From: Anaerobacillus sp. CMMVII
GTDB lineage: Bacteria > Bacillota > Bacilli > Bacillales > Anaerobacillaceae
Assembly (NCBI RefSeq): GCF_025377685.1
Contig: NZ_JACEHK010000009.1
Coordinates: 62,001-126,000, forward strand
Direction of reading: 5' to 3'
Length of the DNA: 64,000 nt
Shown here: positions 16,505-25,133 of the stretch, piece after piece
Numbering within the stretch: the stretch's first letter is position 1
Layout of the letters: every line of letters starts with the position of its first letter
Program-made: the position numbers and the translations under genes
Notes under the pieces: generated by a model
Seen by the model: only the letters and a program-made list of their open reading frames with translations
The model's database searches: none
What the model was told of the DNA's origin: nothing

Positions 16505-16524
16505 ATATACCTATATGGGTATAT
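16505..16524. promoter_or_regulatory. palindromic candidate operator upstream of the selenoprotein gene
   Basis: ATATACC-tatatg-GGTATAT, a perfect 7-bp inverted repeat centred ~36 bases upstream of the HesB-like start codon, overlapping where a -10 box would be. The ATACC/GGTAT arms resemble operators of CsoR/CstR-type copper or persulfide sensors; no such regulator gene is in the window. Confidence 0.4.
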
Positions 16525-16696
16525 ATAAAGTTTACAACAATGTCTTTTAAATTTCAATAAAAAAGATTTCGTGCAACTTGGTCTTATTATGCCTCACTAT
16601 TTCTCAATCTAATTGTAGATATCATTTTGTTTTGGGAATAATAAGCTTGGTCATTAATAGATGCCGAACACTGGATTAGAAAGGAAGTTTATATAC

Positions 16697-18109
16697 ATGC
16701 CAAAACAACAAATAGGTGTTATTGGATTAGCGGTAATGGGGAAAAATTTAGCATTAAATATTGAAAGCCGCGGCTACTCTATCTCGGTTTACAATCGTTC
16801 TTCAGACAAAACTAAGGAGTTTGTTACTGAGTCACAAGGGAAAAATGTTGTTGCAGCTTACAGTCTTGAGGAGTTTGTTCAATCACTGGAAGTCCCAAGG
16901 AAAATTTTACTTATGGTTAAGGCCGGTACGCCAACAGATGCAACAATTGATCAACTTAAGCCTCTGTTAGATAAAGGGGATATTATCATTGATGGTGGAA
17001 ATACCTTCTTTGTTGATACCCAAAGAAGAAATAAAGAACTAAGTGAAGCGGGTATCAACTTTATCGGTACTGGCGTTTCAGGTGGTGAAGAAGGTGCGTT
17101 AAAAGGACCTTCAATTATGCCTGGAGGACAAAAGGAAGCCTACGATTTAGTTGAAAATATCTTAAAGGATATATCTGCAAAAGTTGACGGGGACCCTTGT
17201 TGTACATATATTGGTCCAGATGGTGCTGGTCATTATGTAAAAATGGTCCACAACGGAATTGAATATGGGGATATGCAGTTGATTTCTGAAGCTTACTTTT
17301 TAATGAAGCATGCACTAGGGCTAAATGCCGATGAATTTCATGAAATCTTTGCTGACTGGAACAAAGGTGAATTAGATAGTTATTTAATCGAAATTACGGC
17401 AGATATCTTCACAAAGATGGACGACGAAACTGGTAAACCATTAGTGGATGTGATTCTTGATACTGCTGGACAAAAAGGAACTGGGAAATGGACGAGTCAA
17501 AGTGCCTTAGACCTTGGTGTACCGCTTCCAATTATTACAGAGTCTGTTTTTGCCAGATTTATTTCTGCGATGAAAGCTGAACGTGTAAAAGCTAGTGGAA
17601 TGTTATCAGGCCCTGAAGCAACTACTTTTACAGGTGATAAACAGGAGTTTATTGAATCTGTACGTAAAGCTTTGTATATGAGCAAAATTTGTTCGTACGC
17701 CCAAGGATTTGCGCAAATGCGTGCGGCTTCCGATGAATATGGTTGGGATTTACGATATGGAGACATTGCGATGATCTTCAGGGGTGGGTGTATTATTCGA
17801 GCGGCGTTTCTGCAGAAGATTAAAGATGCTTATGATCGTGATCCTCATTTACCTAATTTATTATTAGATCAATATTTTAAAGAGATTGTGGAGAGCTACC
17901 AAGGAGCGTTACGAGAAGTGATTGGTCAAGCAATAACTCGCGGGATACCTGTTCCTTGTTTTTCAAGCGCCTTAGCCTATTATGATAGCTATCGCACCGC
18001 TACGTTGCCTGCCAATCTCCTCCAAGCACAACGCGACTATTTTGGTGCTCACACCTATGAACGAATCGATAAAGAAGGGATTTTTCATACCGAGTGGATG
18101 GAAAAATAA
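16697..18109 (+). CDS. gnd: 6-phosphogluconate dehydrogenase, decarboxylating
   Basis: A 470-residue enzyme of the oxidative pentose phosphate pathway: 6-phosphogluconate + NADP(+) to ribulose 5-phosphate + CO2 + NADPH. The Rossmann motif is [13 protein letters not shown] near 8-20 and the catalytic region is [20 protein letters not shown] near 174-193 with the active-site lysine; the C-terminal tail (HTEWMEK) is complete. The start is ATG at 16697, after AGAAAGGAAG; an upstream ORF start 12 codons earlier lacks one. The length is that of the NADP-dependent class. It converges with zwf, with an R1 repeat and a cyclase gene between them. Confidence 0.96.
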   Translation: MPKQQIGVIGLAVMGKNLALNIESRGYSISVYNRSSDKTKEFVTESQGKNVVAAYSLEEFVQSLEVPRKILLMVKAGTPTDATIDQLKPLLDKGDIIIDGGNTFFVDTQRRNKELSEAGINFIGTGVSGGEEGALKGPSIMPGGQKEAYDLVENILKDISAKVDGDPCCTYIGPDGAGHYVKMVHNGIEYGDMQLISEAYFLMKHALGLNADEFHEIFADWNKGELDSYLIEITADIFTKMDDETGKPLVDVILDTAGQKGTGKWTSQSALDLGVPLPIITESVFARFISAMKAERVKASGMLSGPEATTFTGDKQEFIESVRKALYMSKICSYAQGFAQMRAASDEYGWDLRYGDIAMIFRGGCIIRAAFLQKIKDAYDRDPHLPNLLLDQYFKEIVESYQGALREVIGQAITRGIPVPCFSSALAYYDSYRTATLPANLLQAQRDYFGAHTYERIDKEGIFHTEWMEK

Positions 18110-18112
18110 TAA

Positions 18113-18232
18113 GAAAAAGCGCAAGCGCCAATTTAGCCCCGACAAGCAAATGTTCTTCCAGTAAAAAGTGGCTTTTTCACTTTTTAACTGGAAGGTTATT
18201 TGACCTCGAGGGGCTGGGCGCTGGAGCTAGAC
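18113..18232 (+). repeat. R1 interspersed palindrome, copy 2
   Basis: Starts just after the gnd stop codon (AAAAAGCGCAAGCGCC), then AGCCCCGACAAGCAAATG and a variant inner stem TTCCAGT...ACTGGAA, ending GAGGGGCTGGGCGCTGGAGC. The inner stem differs from the TTCGAGAA of other copies but by matched changes on both arms, so the hairpin is kept. Confidence 0.85.
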
Positions 18233-18270
18233 ATCAAATACTAAAACGCATATTTTTTAATCTTTTAAAA

Positions 18271-18306
18271 AAGCGGGATACTCTTTTACCATAGAGTATC
18301 CCGCTT
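18271..18306 (-). terminator. intrinsic terminator of the zwf-cyclase unit
   Basis: Coding strand AAGCGGGATACTCT, loop ATGGTAAA, AGAGTATCCCGCTT then TTTTAAAAG. A 14-bp perfect stem six bases past the cyclase stop codon. Confidence 0.88.
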
Positions 18307-18311
18307 ATTAG

Positions 18312-18934
18312 TTAACCAATTGTTATTCCTTCAATTAAAACAACCCTTGCTGGTGCCCCATCAATGCCTGACAGCTTTAATGGTGCAGCTACCATAAAAT
18401 AACTTCCTTCGTTAATATCCTTCAAACGTAAACCTTCGAGGATGATTACGCGATTTTCAAAAAATGTTTTATGGGTTGGGTGCCCATCTTGACTTCGTTC
18501 AATTCCAAGAGTATCTATTCCTACTCCACGTACACCGAGTTCAGAAAGATACTTTGCACCTGATTCGTCTAAATAAATAAAATCAAAATTAAATTCTTCA
18601 TCAAAAGAATTTTTGTTTTTAAAATAATGAAATCATCAGTTGCAATGTCAAATTGCTCTAAATCAGTCTTTGAAATTTTATCATTCACCGCTGTTAAATC
18701 AAACACCTTACATTGCCCGACTAACTTTTCAATAGAGATCGTTTCTATAGTCTCACCTTCCACAACCATATGTAATGGCGCGTCTACATGAGTGCCTGTA
18801 TGAGCATCTAGTTCTATGCGAGTTTCAGTTACATAACCATTTGTGACTGTTGATAGTTTTGGTTGTTTTTCTGGTTTGTTTTTGTAAACTGGCATTCCTT
18901 CATAGATGGGAGAAGAAATATCATATACTTTCAT
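18312..18934 (-). pseudogene. cyclase/kynurenine-formamidase family protein, frameshifted
   Basis: About 206 residues. The first frame (ATG at 18934, preceded by AAGGATG) carries HTGTHVDAPLHM near residues 44-55, the metal-binding HxGTHxDAPxH motif of the cyclase/arylformamidase family. The frame leaves register after DDFIILKTK; one extra base at the coding-strand A5 run (plus T5 at 18610-18614) restores NSFDEEFNFDFIYLDESGAK and the rest down to VLIEGITIG and TAA at 18312. The family hydrolyses N-formylkynurenine or related amides/cyclic compounds. The gene starts 16 bases after the zwf stop codon, so the two are cotranscribed. Confidence 0.8.
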
Positions 18935-18950
18935 CAAATCATCCTTTCTA

Positions 18951-20438
18951 TTATGGTGCTTCTGGTAACGCCCACCAATAAAAGCCATCTTTCGCTAACA
19001 AGAGGTTCGCTTCATCTGGTCCCATAGATCCGGCTTTATAATTTGGAATTGTATCGGTTTTATTTTCCCATACATGCGAAATTGGATCAACGAATTTCCA
19101 CGAAAGTGCAACTTCATCCCAATGTGTAAAATTAGTAGCATCCCCGCGCATGCAATCATATAACAGTTTTTCATACGCTTCCGGAGTATTTACAACATCA
19201 TCACAATTATTGCAGTAACTTAAGTTTATCGGAATCGTCTTAAAATTTTGATCTGACTTTCTTGCGTTTAAAGAAAGCGTAATCCCCTCGTTTGGTTGAA
19301 TATGGATCACTAACAGATTTGGTGTGATATTTTGATCGTTTTGATTGAAATATAAATTCATCGGAATATCTTTAAATTGAACAATGATAATCGTTGACTT
19401 TTCTGTCATCCGCTTTCCAGTGCGGATGTAAAAAGGCACACCCGCCCATCTGAAATTATCAATAAGTATTTTCCCAGCTACATATGTTTCCGTCGTAGAT
19501 GTTTCCCTAACATTGTTCTCCTCACGGTACCCAATTACTTCTTCACCGTTGATTGTTCCGCTTGTATATTGTCCTCTTACAAAAAAGTCATCTACCTCAG
19601 TTTCTTGAATAGGACGCATCGCACGTAATACTTTAATTTTTTCACTACGTATTTCATCTGTTGTTAATTTAATTGGTGGTTCCATTGCAAGTAACGAGAC
19701 CATTTGCATCATATGATTTTGAACCATGTCTCGCAAGGTACCTGAATTTTCATAATAGCCACCACGATCCTCTACCCCTAAAACTTCACTCGAAGTAACT
19801 TGGATATTGGCAATATAGCGGTTATTCCATAACGGTTCAAAAATTGCGTTCGCAAATCTGATAACTTCAATGTTCTGAACCATTTCTTTCCCTAAGTAAT
19901 GGTCAATACGATAAATTTGATCTTCAGAAAAGGCATGACGGATCTGCTCATTTAACTGCTCGGCAGAAGGATAGTCATGTCCGAACGGTTTTTCAATAAT
20001 TAAACGGCTAAAGCCTTCTGTAGAAGTTAACCCTTCTTGTTTTAGATGCCCAGCAATTTCCCCGAAAAATTCTGGAGCCATTGCCAAATAAAAAATGCGA
20101 TTTCCTTTTGTTTGGTACTTCTGATCCAATTCACCCAACAAATCTTTTAGGTTTAAATAAGATGTTCGATTTGTAACATCGAACGGATGATAATAAAAGT
20201 GATTGGCAAATTCCGATAAATGTTCATCCACTTCTAACTTTGAAACTGATTTTTGAACATTTGCTTGAAATTCTTCTTGAGATAATTCACGTCTTCCTAT
20301 TCCAACCACTGCAAAATTACTTGACAGGTGCCCTTTCTTATACAAGTTATAGATGGATGGAAACAGTTTTCGTTTCGCTAAATCACCTGTTGCACCAAAA
20401 ATAACGACAACGGTTTCGAGTTGTTCTGTTTTATTCAA
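18951..20438 (-). CDS. zwf: glucose-6-phosphate dehydrogenase
   Basis: A 495-residue enzyme catalysing the first step of the oxidative pentose phosphate pathway, glucose 6-phosphate + NADP(+) to 6-phosphogluconolactone + NADPH. The nucleotide-binding motif GATGDLAKRKLFP is near residues 15-27 and the substrate/active site RIDHYLGKE near 174-182, with the catalytic histidine. EKPFGHD is also present. Length is normal. It is the first gene of a minus-strand unit with the cyclase-family gene, and faces gnd. No pgl gene is nearby. Confidence 0.97.
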   Translation of the reverse strand: MNKTEQLETVVVIFGATGDLAKRKLFPSIYNLYKKGHLSSNFAVVGIGRRELSQEEFQANVQKSVSKLEVDEHLSEFANHFYYHPFDVTNRTSYLNLKDLLGELDQKYQTKGNRIFYLAMAPEFFGEIAGHLKQEGLTSTEGFSRLIIEKPFGHDYPSAEQLNEQIRHAFSEDQIYRIDHYLGKEMVQNIEVIRFANAIFEPLWNNRYIANIQVTSSEVLGVEDRGGYYENSGTLRDMVQNHMMQMVSLLAMEPPIKLTTDEIRSEKIKVLRAMRPIQETEVDDFFVRGQYTSGTINGEEVIGYREENNVRETSTTETYVAGKILIDNFRWAGVPFYIRTGKRMTEKSTIIIVQFKDIPMNLYFNQNDQNITPNLLVIHIQPNEGITLSLNARKSDQNFKTIPINLSYCNNCDDVVNTPEAYEKLLYDCMRGDATNFTHWDEVALSWKFVDPISHVWENKTDTIPNYKAGSMGPDEANLLLAKDGFYWWALPEAP

Positions 20439-20480
20439 AAAAATAACCTCACTTTTTTAAAAAAATAAGAATTTATAAAA

Positions 20481-20620
20481 ATTCAACGTAATAACTGTCT
20501 AGCTCCACCGCCCAGCCCCTCGAGGTCAAATAACCTTCGAGAATAAAAGTGAAAGAGCACACTTTTTTCTCGAAGAACATTTGCTTGTCGGGGCTAAAAT
20601 GGGCGCTTGCGCTTTTCTTA
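20481..20620 (-). repeat. R1 interspersed palindrome, copy 3 (inverted)
   Basis: Reverse orientation: TAACTGTCTAGCTCCACCGC, CCAGCCCCTCGAGG, later TTGCTTGTCGGGGCTAAAAT and GGGCGCTTGCGCTTTTCTTA. It lies upstream of zwf rather than after a stop codon. Confidence 0.85.
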
Positions 20621-20720
20621 TGTACATTGATGTCTTACTTGGTCACTTTTTTTAGTATTCCAATGCTAAGAATTTCTAGTATACAAAATTCTGCAGAAAT
20701 AGGCTAGGATTAGACTCCTA

Positions 20721-20799
20721 AGAAAGTTCACTTTCACCATTAAGAATGTAACTCTATTTGCGCTATATGAAGTTGATAAGAGAAAGTGAACTTTCGAAG
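20721..20799. repeat. R4 element, copy 1
   Basis: About 79 bp bounded by GAAAGTTCACTTTC at the left and GAAAGTGAACTTTC at the right (inverted to each other; each end is itself nearly palindromic). The middle is ATTAAGAATGTAACTCTATT. A second copy is at 44721-44800. Confidence 0.75.
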
Positions 20800-20906
20800 T
20801 GAATATATTTTCAGTCGAGTTCTAGAGTTTTTTGATGCCCTTTATGAGATATTGTGGTACTTTTTAATTAGAGCATTTGCAAAACTATTTCGACAGGAGC
20901 TTGAAG

Positions 20907-21056
20907 ATGAGCAACAGTGATAAATGCTATTGTTTAGAGATTTTCAGAAAAAAATACGGGTCCCACGTGACAGGAAGTTGTCTAAAGCTGGCTTGTGAAA
21001 GGTATCGTCGTGAAAATCATCTACCACCTCTAAAGGAAAAGCCAAAAGATAATTAA
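20907..21056 (+). CDS. 49-residue cysteine-containing protein
   Basis: ATG at 20907, with ACAGGAGC eight bases upstream. Four cysteines (CYC near 7-9, then SCLKLAC near 25-31) and a basic C-terminal half (ERYRRENHLPPLKEKPK). The C-x-C...C-x5-C arrangement could bind a metal. It is followed immediately by a long terminator hairpin. I know no function. Confidence 0.6.
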   Translation: MSNSDKCYCLEIFRKKYGSHVTGSCLKLACERYRRENHLPPLKEKPKDN

Positions 21057-21110
21057 GAGGGATGAATGAAATTCACTCAATTTCATCAACCCTCTTAATT
21101 ATCTTTAACG
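21046..21110. terminator. long bidirectional terminator hairpin
   Basis: AAAGATAATTAAGAGGG pairs with CCCTCTTAATTATCTTT around an inner GAATGAAATT/AATTTCAT stem. It includes the last codons of the 49-residue gene. Confidence 0.8.
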
Positions 21111-21132
21111 AGCCATATTAGTTTAAATAATT

Positions 21133-21159
21133 AAGGGAACCCCAATTTGAGGTTCCCTA
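21133..21159 (-). terminator. intrinsic terminator after the nitroreductase gene
   Basis: Coding strand: TTAGGGAACCTCAAATTGGG, GTTCCCTTAATTATTT; stem AGGGAACC/GGTTCCCT, 15 bases past the stop codon. Confidence 0.75.
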
Positions 21160-21173
21160 AGGCAATATCTCAC

Positions 21174-21851
21174 TCAATAGATCCACTTAATGACGTCCTC
21201 TTTCTTTTTACGTGTTTTAGGACGTGGTTCCTCTGCACGATAGCCAAAGGCAACCATCACAGAAATATCGAGATGGCCGTTCTCCAAAAGACCCTCTTCT
21301 TCAAAGATTTGGTGAACCGAGTCATAATGAAAGCCTTCCACTGGACAAGAATCGATGCCGATTTGTGCGGCTGCTGTCATCATATTACCTAATGCAATGT
21401 AGGTTTGTTTACTTGCCCAATCAAACATTGACCTTTCACTGTCTAAAAGATGGAGATCATTCTCTTGAAACACTTTATAGCGCTCATGGACTTTTGGAAT
21501 TAACTCTTCTGGAAGTCCTTTAACTGTTAAGAGATGATTCGTTATATAATCTGAATCATATTTCGTATCCACTTTAGTTCGAGCAAGTAGAGCAACAAAG
21601 TGACTGGCAGTAGGTAGTTGGCCTTGTGCTCCCCAGGTGACTTCTTTTAACTTCTCTCTCAATTGTTGGTTTTGGATTACGACAAACTTCCAAGGTTCGA
21701 TTCCGATTGAACTAGGTGATAACCTTGCTGTTTCTAAAATAAAGTTAAAATCATCCTCTGGAATGATTTTGTCCGGATCAAATTTCTTCGTTGCGTGCCT
21801 AAACTGAAATGCTGCTAAAATCTGTTCTTTTATGGCGTCTTTGTTTTCCAT
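21174..21851 (-). CDS. nitroreductase family NAD(P)H-dependent oxidoreductase
   Basis: A 225-residue FMN-dependent nitroreductase of the NfsB/YfkO group. FMN-binding features: FRHATKKFDP near 17-26 (the R-x-S/T-x-R-like start), LSPSSIGIEPWKFVVI near 46-61, and the C-terminal VAFGYRAEEPRPKTRKKKED near 199-218. Such enzymes reduce nitroaromatics, quinones or flavins by two-electron steps with NAD(P)H. It has its own terminator and is monocistronic. The physiological substrate is not predictable. Confidence 0.9.
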   Translation of the reverse strand: MENKDAIKEQILAAFQFRHATKKFDPDKIIPEDDFNFILETARLSPSSIGIEPWKFVVIQNQQLREKLKEVTWGAQGQLPTASHFVALLARTKVDTKYDSDYITNHLLTVKGLPEELIPKVHERYKVFQENDLHLLDSERSMFDWASKQTYIALGNMMTAAAQIGIDSCPVEGFHYDSVHQIFEEEGLLENGHLDISVMVAFGYRAEEPRPKTRKKKEDVIKWIY

Positions 21852-21968
21852 ATGTATCTCCCCTTTTTCTACACAAAGCTCTTTAATAAGTATTTGCTAA
21901 CCCTTATGTATTTACCCAAGGGTTACGCTTTGAAACAATTAGTGAATTAATTTTTAGGTGCTCCCCAG

Positions 21969-22298
21969 TTACATGATATCTTTTACGAGAAAGTAGTCTT
22001 TTAACACCTTGGTAAGATACTCATAGGGGGTTGTTTCTACTTGGCCATAGACTTTATCGGTGTACAAATGAATAGCATTTGGCAGTTCTCTTTTTAACTG
22101 TTTACGCAATTTATCACCAGATTCATCGGCATCTACTAGGATATAAACATCCATATCTTCAATTGGATAAATCAACTCCTCAAGCTTTTCTTGGCTTAAG
22201 GTCCCATAGGTACAAATAATATCTACAGGCTCTGCCAACACTTGCTTCACTCTTTTTCGATCACTTGTCCCTTCAACGATTAATACTTTTTCTTCCAT
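21969..22298 (-). CDS. Toprim domain protein (YusF-like)
   Basis: A 109-residue stand-alone Toprim domain: the conserved glutamate in VLIVEGTSDRKRV near residues 5-17 and the DxD motif in YILVDADESGDKLRK near 50-64. Similar single-domain proteins occur in B. subtilis (YusF) and are related to RNase M5 and OLD-type nucleases. It probably binds magnesium and acts on nucleic acid; the target is unknown. The start is ATG at 22298 after GAAGGTGATA; a longer frame from 22352 lacks a ribosome binding site. Confidence 0.82.
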   Translation of the reverse strand: MEEKVLIVEGTSDRKRVKQVLAEPVDIICTYGTLSQEKLEELIYPIEDMDVYILVDADESGDKLRKQLKRELPNAIHLYTDKVYGQVETTPYEYLTKVLKDYFLVKDIM

Positions 22299-22373
22299 GT
22301 TATTATCACCTTCGTTCAAAAAAGATAAGCTAGCTATACTAAATTTTAACATGAATTATGATTGATAACCAAA

Positions 22374-22409
22374 AGTAGGACAGTACGTATGTACTGTCCT
22401 CCCCTACTT
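22374..22409 (-). terminator. intrinsic terminator after the lipase gene
   Basis: Coding strand GGACAGTAC-ATAC-GTACTGTCC then TACTTTTGG, nine bases past the lipase stop codon; outer AAGTA/TACTT pairs extend it. Confidence 0.75.
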
Positions 22410-22417
22410 AAGTTATA

Positions 22418-23989
22418 TTAATATGCATTCCCTTGGTCATCAATATATACAGATTTAATAACTGTTCGTTGGAACTTATCTCCGGTAGGGGTCACCCCTT
22501 CAATATTGACAGTTATATTGTAAGCACCTTCGCCGCGATTTGGAATTGTTACAAGATTATTTTCATGATTTTGGTTTTGTCTGAAATTACGCATTTTGTG
22601 GCCGATTTGTTTATTCGCGTTCCCTTTACCTGGGACAAAATCAATGTCGTAGAACAGTTTAAATGGAGTGTTGCCTTTACTGTTTCCAGCTTCAAAATCT
22701 GTATTAAATCTCCAATTATTTTTGTTGCCATCTTCAACAAATGATAACCGCTTGTTTAGTTCAGAATCGAATTTGACTAGCATTGCATACGCAGACTTTT
22801 CATCTGTATGTGTACGAATTGTCCATTCACCCTTCTTTGGATGTTCAATTTCGATATAATGGTGCCAGGCGCCATTAAAGTATTCTGTATCCTGGATACC
22901 AACAACATCATAGACCTTCTTTTCATTATTTCCTGGTCTAACTACTTCCACTGAAGTAAGTTCGGTAGCGCTCATCCAGTTAATAGACAGTTTCTTCACG
23001 TCACTTTCAACGTAAAACGTTTCTTCGGCAAGGCCATTCTGTGAACCGCCACGAACTAAAATATCAAGGGCGCTAGCACCTGTTTTATTATAGAAATTAT
23101 CAAAAGCTGCCATTTCCATTGGTTTAGTTGTCGAAATTCGATCTTTAAAAAGCGGGAGGGCGTTAGAGCCGCGATGAACTTCGCCGTGATTCCAGTTACC
23201 AATTCTAAGCATCTCTCCATATGGAAGGTGTGCACTTGCGACTGAAACTACGCCGTCACTTGCTCCAGGTATAAAGCCTCCACCAAACCAATAGTTACTA
23301 AAAAGTGGGCCCGCACGATTTCCAGCAATCGTATAATATCGATTTTGCTGTACTTCCCAGCGACTATCGGTAATAGAACGGAAATAATTCATGACCCCAG
23401 TTTGTAAACTTTGTGTGCCTTCACTATTTTGACCAATTAATGCTGCTAACCAACCAAGTGATGAACTATTTGCTAAATCTGCCAATTCACTTCCCCAGTG
23501 TGGAGAACCGATTGTAACAACATCTGATACTAAATGGTGTTTGCCTTCATGTATTAAAGCGACCTGCGCATCAACGCCACCTTTGCTATAACCAACAACG
23601 ACGAGCTTTTTCCCGTTAAAATAGTCGGAGATTTGCTCTAACTGATCAGCTAAGATCGCACCGTTATCCCAATAGCTTTTAGGAGTTCCACCCGAATCGT
23701 GTAACTCAACAAATGCAGTTTCAAAGCCTTCCTGACGAGCTAGATCGTACATGTTATTCCCTTGATACCATGTAGTTGAATTGTTTGTTAATCCTTGGAC
23801 AAAGACTAGTACTGGCTTATTTGGATCTGGTTCCGCAGGTAATGTTCCAATATGGAATGTCCCTGGTTCAAATGGTTCACCTTCCGTTTTATGGAATAGA
23901 CTATTTGCTAGCCCTACTGACTGAAAGATTAGTGCAAATACTAACACAATGGCAAATGTAAAACCTAAGCTTCTTTTTTTCAACTTCAT
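22418..23989 (-). CDS. secreted lipase/esterase (alpha/beta hydrolase)
   Basis: A 523-residue exported hydrolase. Signal peptide: KKRSLGFTFAIVLVFALIFQ then SVGLA. The alpha/beta-hydrolase core has the oxyanion region VLVFVQGLTNNSTTWY near 60-75 and the nucleophile elbow VVGYSKGGVD near 131-140 (GxSxG with serine), and DGVVSVASAHLPYGE follows. The last ~230 residues form a separate beta-rich domain, likely involved in binding or stability. Expected activity is hydrolysis of triacylglycerols or other esters outside the cell. It is monocistronic with a terminator. Confidence 0.85.
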   Translation of the reverse strand: MKLKKRSLGFTFAIVLVFALIFQSVGLANSLFHKTEGEPFEPGTFHIGTLPAEPDPNKPVLVFVQGLTNNSTTWYQGNNMYDLARQEGFETAFVELHDSGGTPKSYWDNGAILADQLEQISDYFNGKKLVVVGYSKGGVDAQVALIHEGKHHLVSDVVTIGSPHWGSELADLANSSSLGWLAALIGQNSEGTQSLQTGVMNYFRSITDSRWEVQQNRYYTIAGNRAGPLFSNYWFGGGFIPGASDGVVSVASAHLPYGEMLRIGNWNHGEVHRGSNALPLFKDRISTTKPMEMAAFDNFYNKTGASALDILVRGGSQNGLAEETFYVESDVKKLSINWMSATELTSVEVVRPGNNEKKVYDVVGIQDTEYFNGAWHHYIEIEHPKKGEWTIRTHTDEKSAYAMLVKFDSELNKRLSFVEDGNKNNWRFNTDFEAGNSKGNTPFKLFYDIDFVPGKGNANKQIGHKMRNFRQNQNHENNLVTIPNRGEGAYNITVNIEGVTPTGDKFQRTVIKSVYIDDQGNAY

Positions 23990-24275
23990 CTCTCCCTAGA
24001 CATATTTTAATAATAAAAAATACAAAGCCTCCTCTCTCTTTTTTTGGAAAACACTATAATAATAGTTCAAACACCGTTAATGAAAACCCTTTCATAGACT
24101 TGTAGTATCTCTCCTCGTTTTTCAGCAAAAATAGTCAATTGATAGTTCTATATGATTAGGTAATTCATTTTTAGATGTTAGCTATTATCAATTACTAGAT
24201 TTTTTTGGTGATAACATAGTAAAAAAGTCATAATAGATTTATAAATTAATGAGTCTCTCCATAATTACCTAAAAA

Positions 24276-24297
24276 TCACAAAGTTTACGAAACAGCC
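24276..24297. repeat. solo R3-type terminal repeat
   Basis: CACAAAGTTTACGAAACAGCC is the complement of the end seen at 14643-14667. The rest of an R3 element is not recognisable here. Confidence 0.5.
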
Positions 24298-24304
24298 AAA
24301 TAAA

Positions 24305-24336
24305 AAAACTGAAAGAATATCTTCCAGTTTTTTAAA
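24305..24336 (-). terminator. intrinsic terminator of the ABC-2 operon
   Basis: Coding strand AAACTGGAAGATATTCTTTC then AGTTTTTTTATT: stem AACTG/CAGTT extended by AAGA/TCTT, with a T run. Confidence 0.75.
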
Positions 24337-24359
24337 GGGGGAAATATCTATATAAAAAC

Positions 24360-25133
24360 CTAGTATTGTCCTAGTAATCCTTTTTTCATAGCAATTTTTT
24401 CGCATTGATGAAAGACGATGAGTCCCAATGCCATATAAATCGCCGAGTTGGCTAGTAAACTAAGATAATCTGTCCACGGCAATTGTGTTAAAGTTAGATT
24501 TTCCATCATCACCATTCTTACCATATTGACTCCTTTGACAAATGGCGCTAATTCTAAAAACGGCGCAACAGATAGTGGGACAAAGACAAGTCCCATTAAG
24601 ACAAATTGGAAGATCTGCAAAAATGCCTGAATTTGTTTGACGATAATCGCAAGGCCCGCGATCATAAAGGAGACACCTACCATACTAAACATGGTTAATA
24701 AGATAATTGGGATTGTCGTCATTGGGTTAAGGTTAAGCCATTGTCCTGATGTCAGCATTGCTGCAAATAGTAAAATAATCATAATGATTGATTGCAGAGC
24801 AAATTGCCCAAGGATTCTAGTTAGCATGATTTTCCAGACACCCATGGGTGACATATACAATTGCTCAAGTGTTCCGCGCATTGCTTCTTGGATGACGGCA
24901 AAACCAATAAAGTTCATTGTTAACATGGTTAAACTCCAAAACACAACACTAATAATCGAATATTGAACGTTAGCTTCAAAGCTAGCTGGATCACCAACAA
25001 ACATGATCCCAAAGAAGGCTGCAAGAAAAATAATATAGAATGTTAGCAGTAAGGCTAGCGTATTCGGTAAGTAACGTTTCAGTTCAATATATTCCTTACG
25101 AAAGTTCGCTTTTAAGAGATTAAGCCATCGCAT
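24360..25133 (-). CDS. ABC-2 type transporter permease
   Basis: A 257-residue permease with six membrane segments and the ABC-2 signature order: a cytoplasmic start (LKANFRKEYIELKRYLPN), QEAMRGTLEQLYMSPMGVWK at about 83-102 (the coupling helix) and LAPFVKGVNMVR near the last loop. It overlaps the upstream ATPase gene by 14 bases, so translation is coupled. The pair should form a 2+2 exporter for a drug, antibiotic or lipid; no substrate gene is adjacent. Confidence 0.88.
   Translation of the reverse strand: MRWLNLLKANFRKEYIELKRYLPNTLALLLTFYIIFLAAFFGIMFVGDPASFEANVQYSIISVVFWSLTMLTMNFIGFAVIQEAMRGTLEQLYMSPMGVWKIMLTRILGQFALQSIIMIILLFAAMLTSGQWLNLNPMTTIPIILLTMFSMVGVSFMIAGLAIIVKQIQAFLQIFQFVLMGLVFVPLSVAPFLELAPFVKGVNMVRMVMMENLTLTQLPWTDYLSLLANSAIYMALGLIVFHQCEKIAMKKGLLGQY

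Larger units (their letters stand above)
23990..24359. other. intergenic region between lipase and ABC exporter
   Basis: Carries the lipase leader, an R3-type end at 24276-24297 and a terminator at 24305-24336. I see no gene. Confidence 0.5.
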
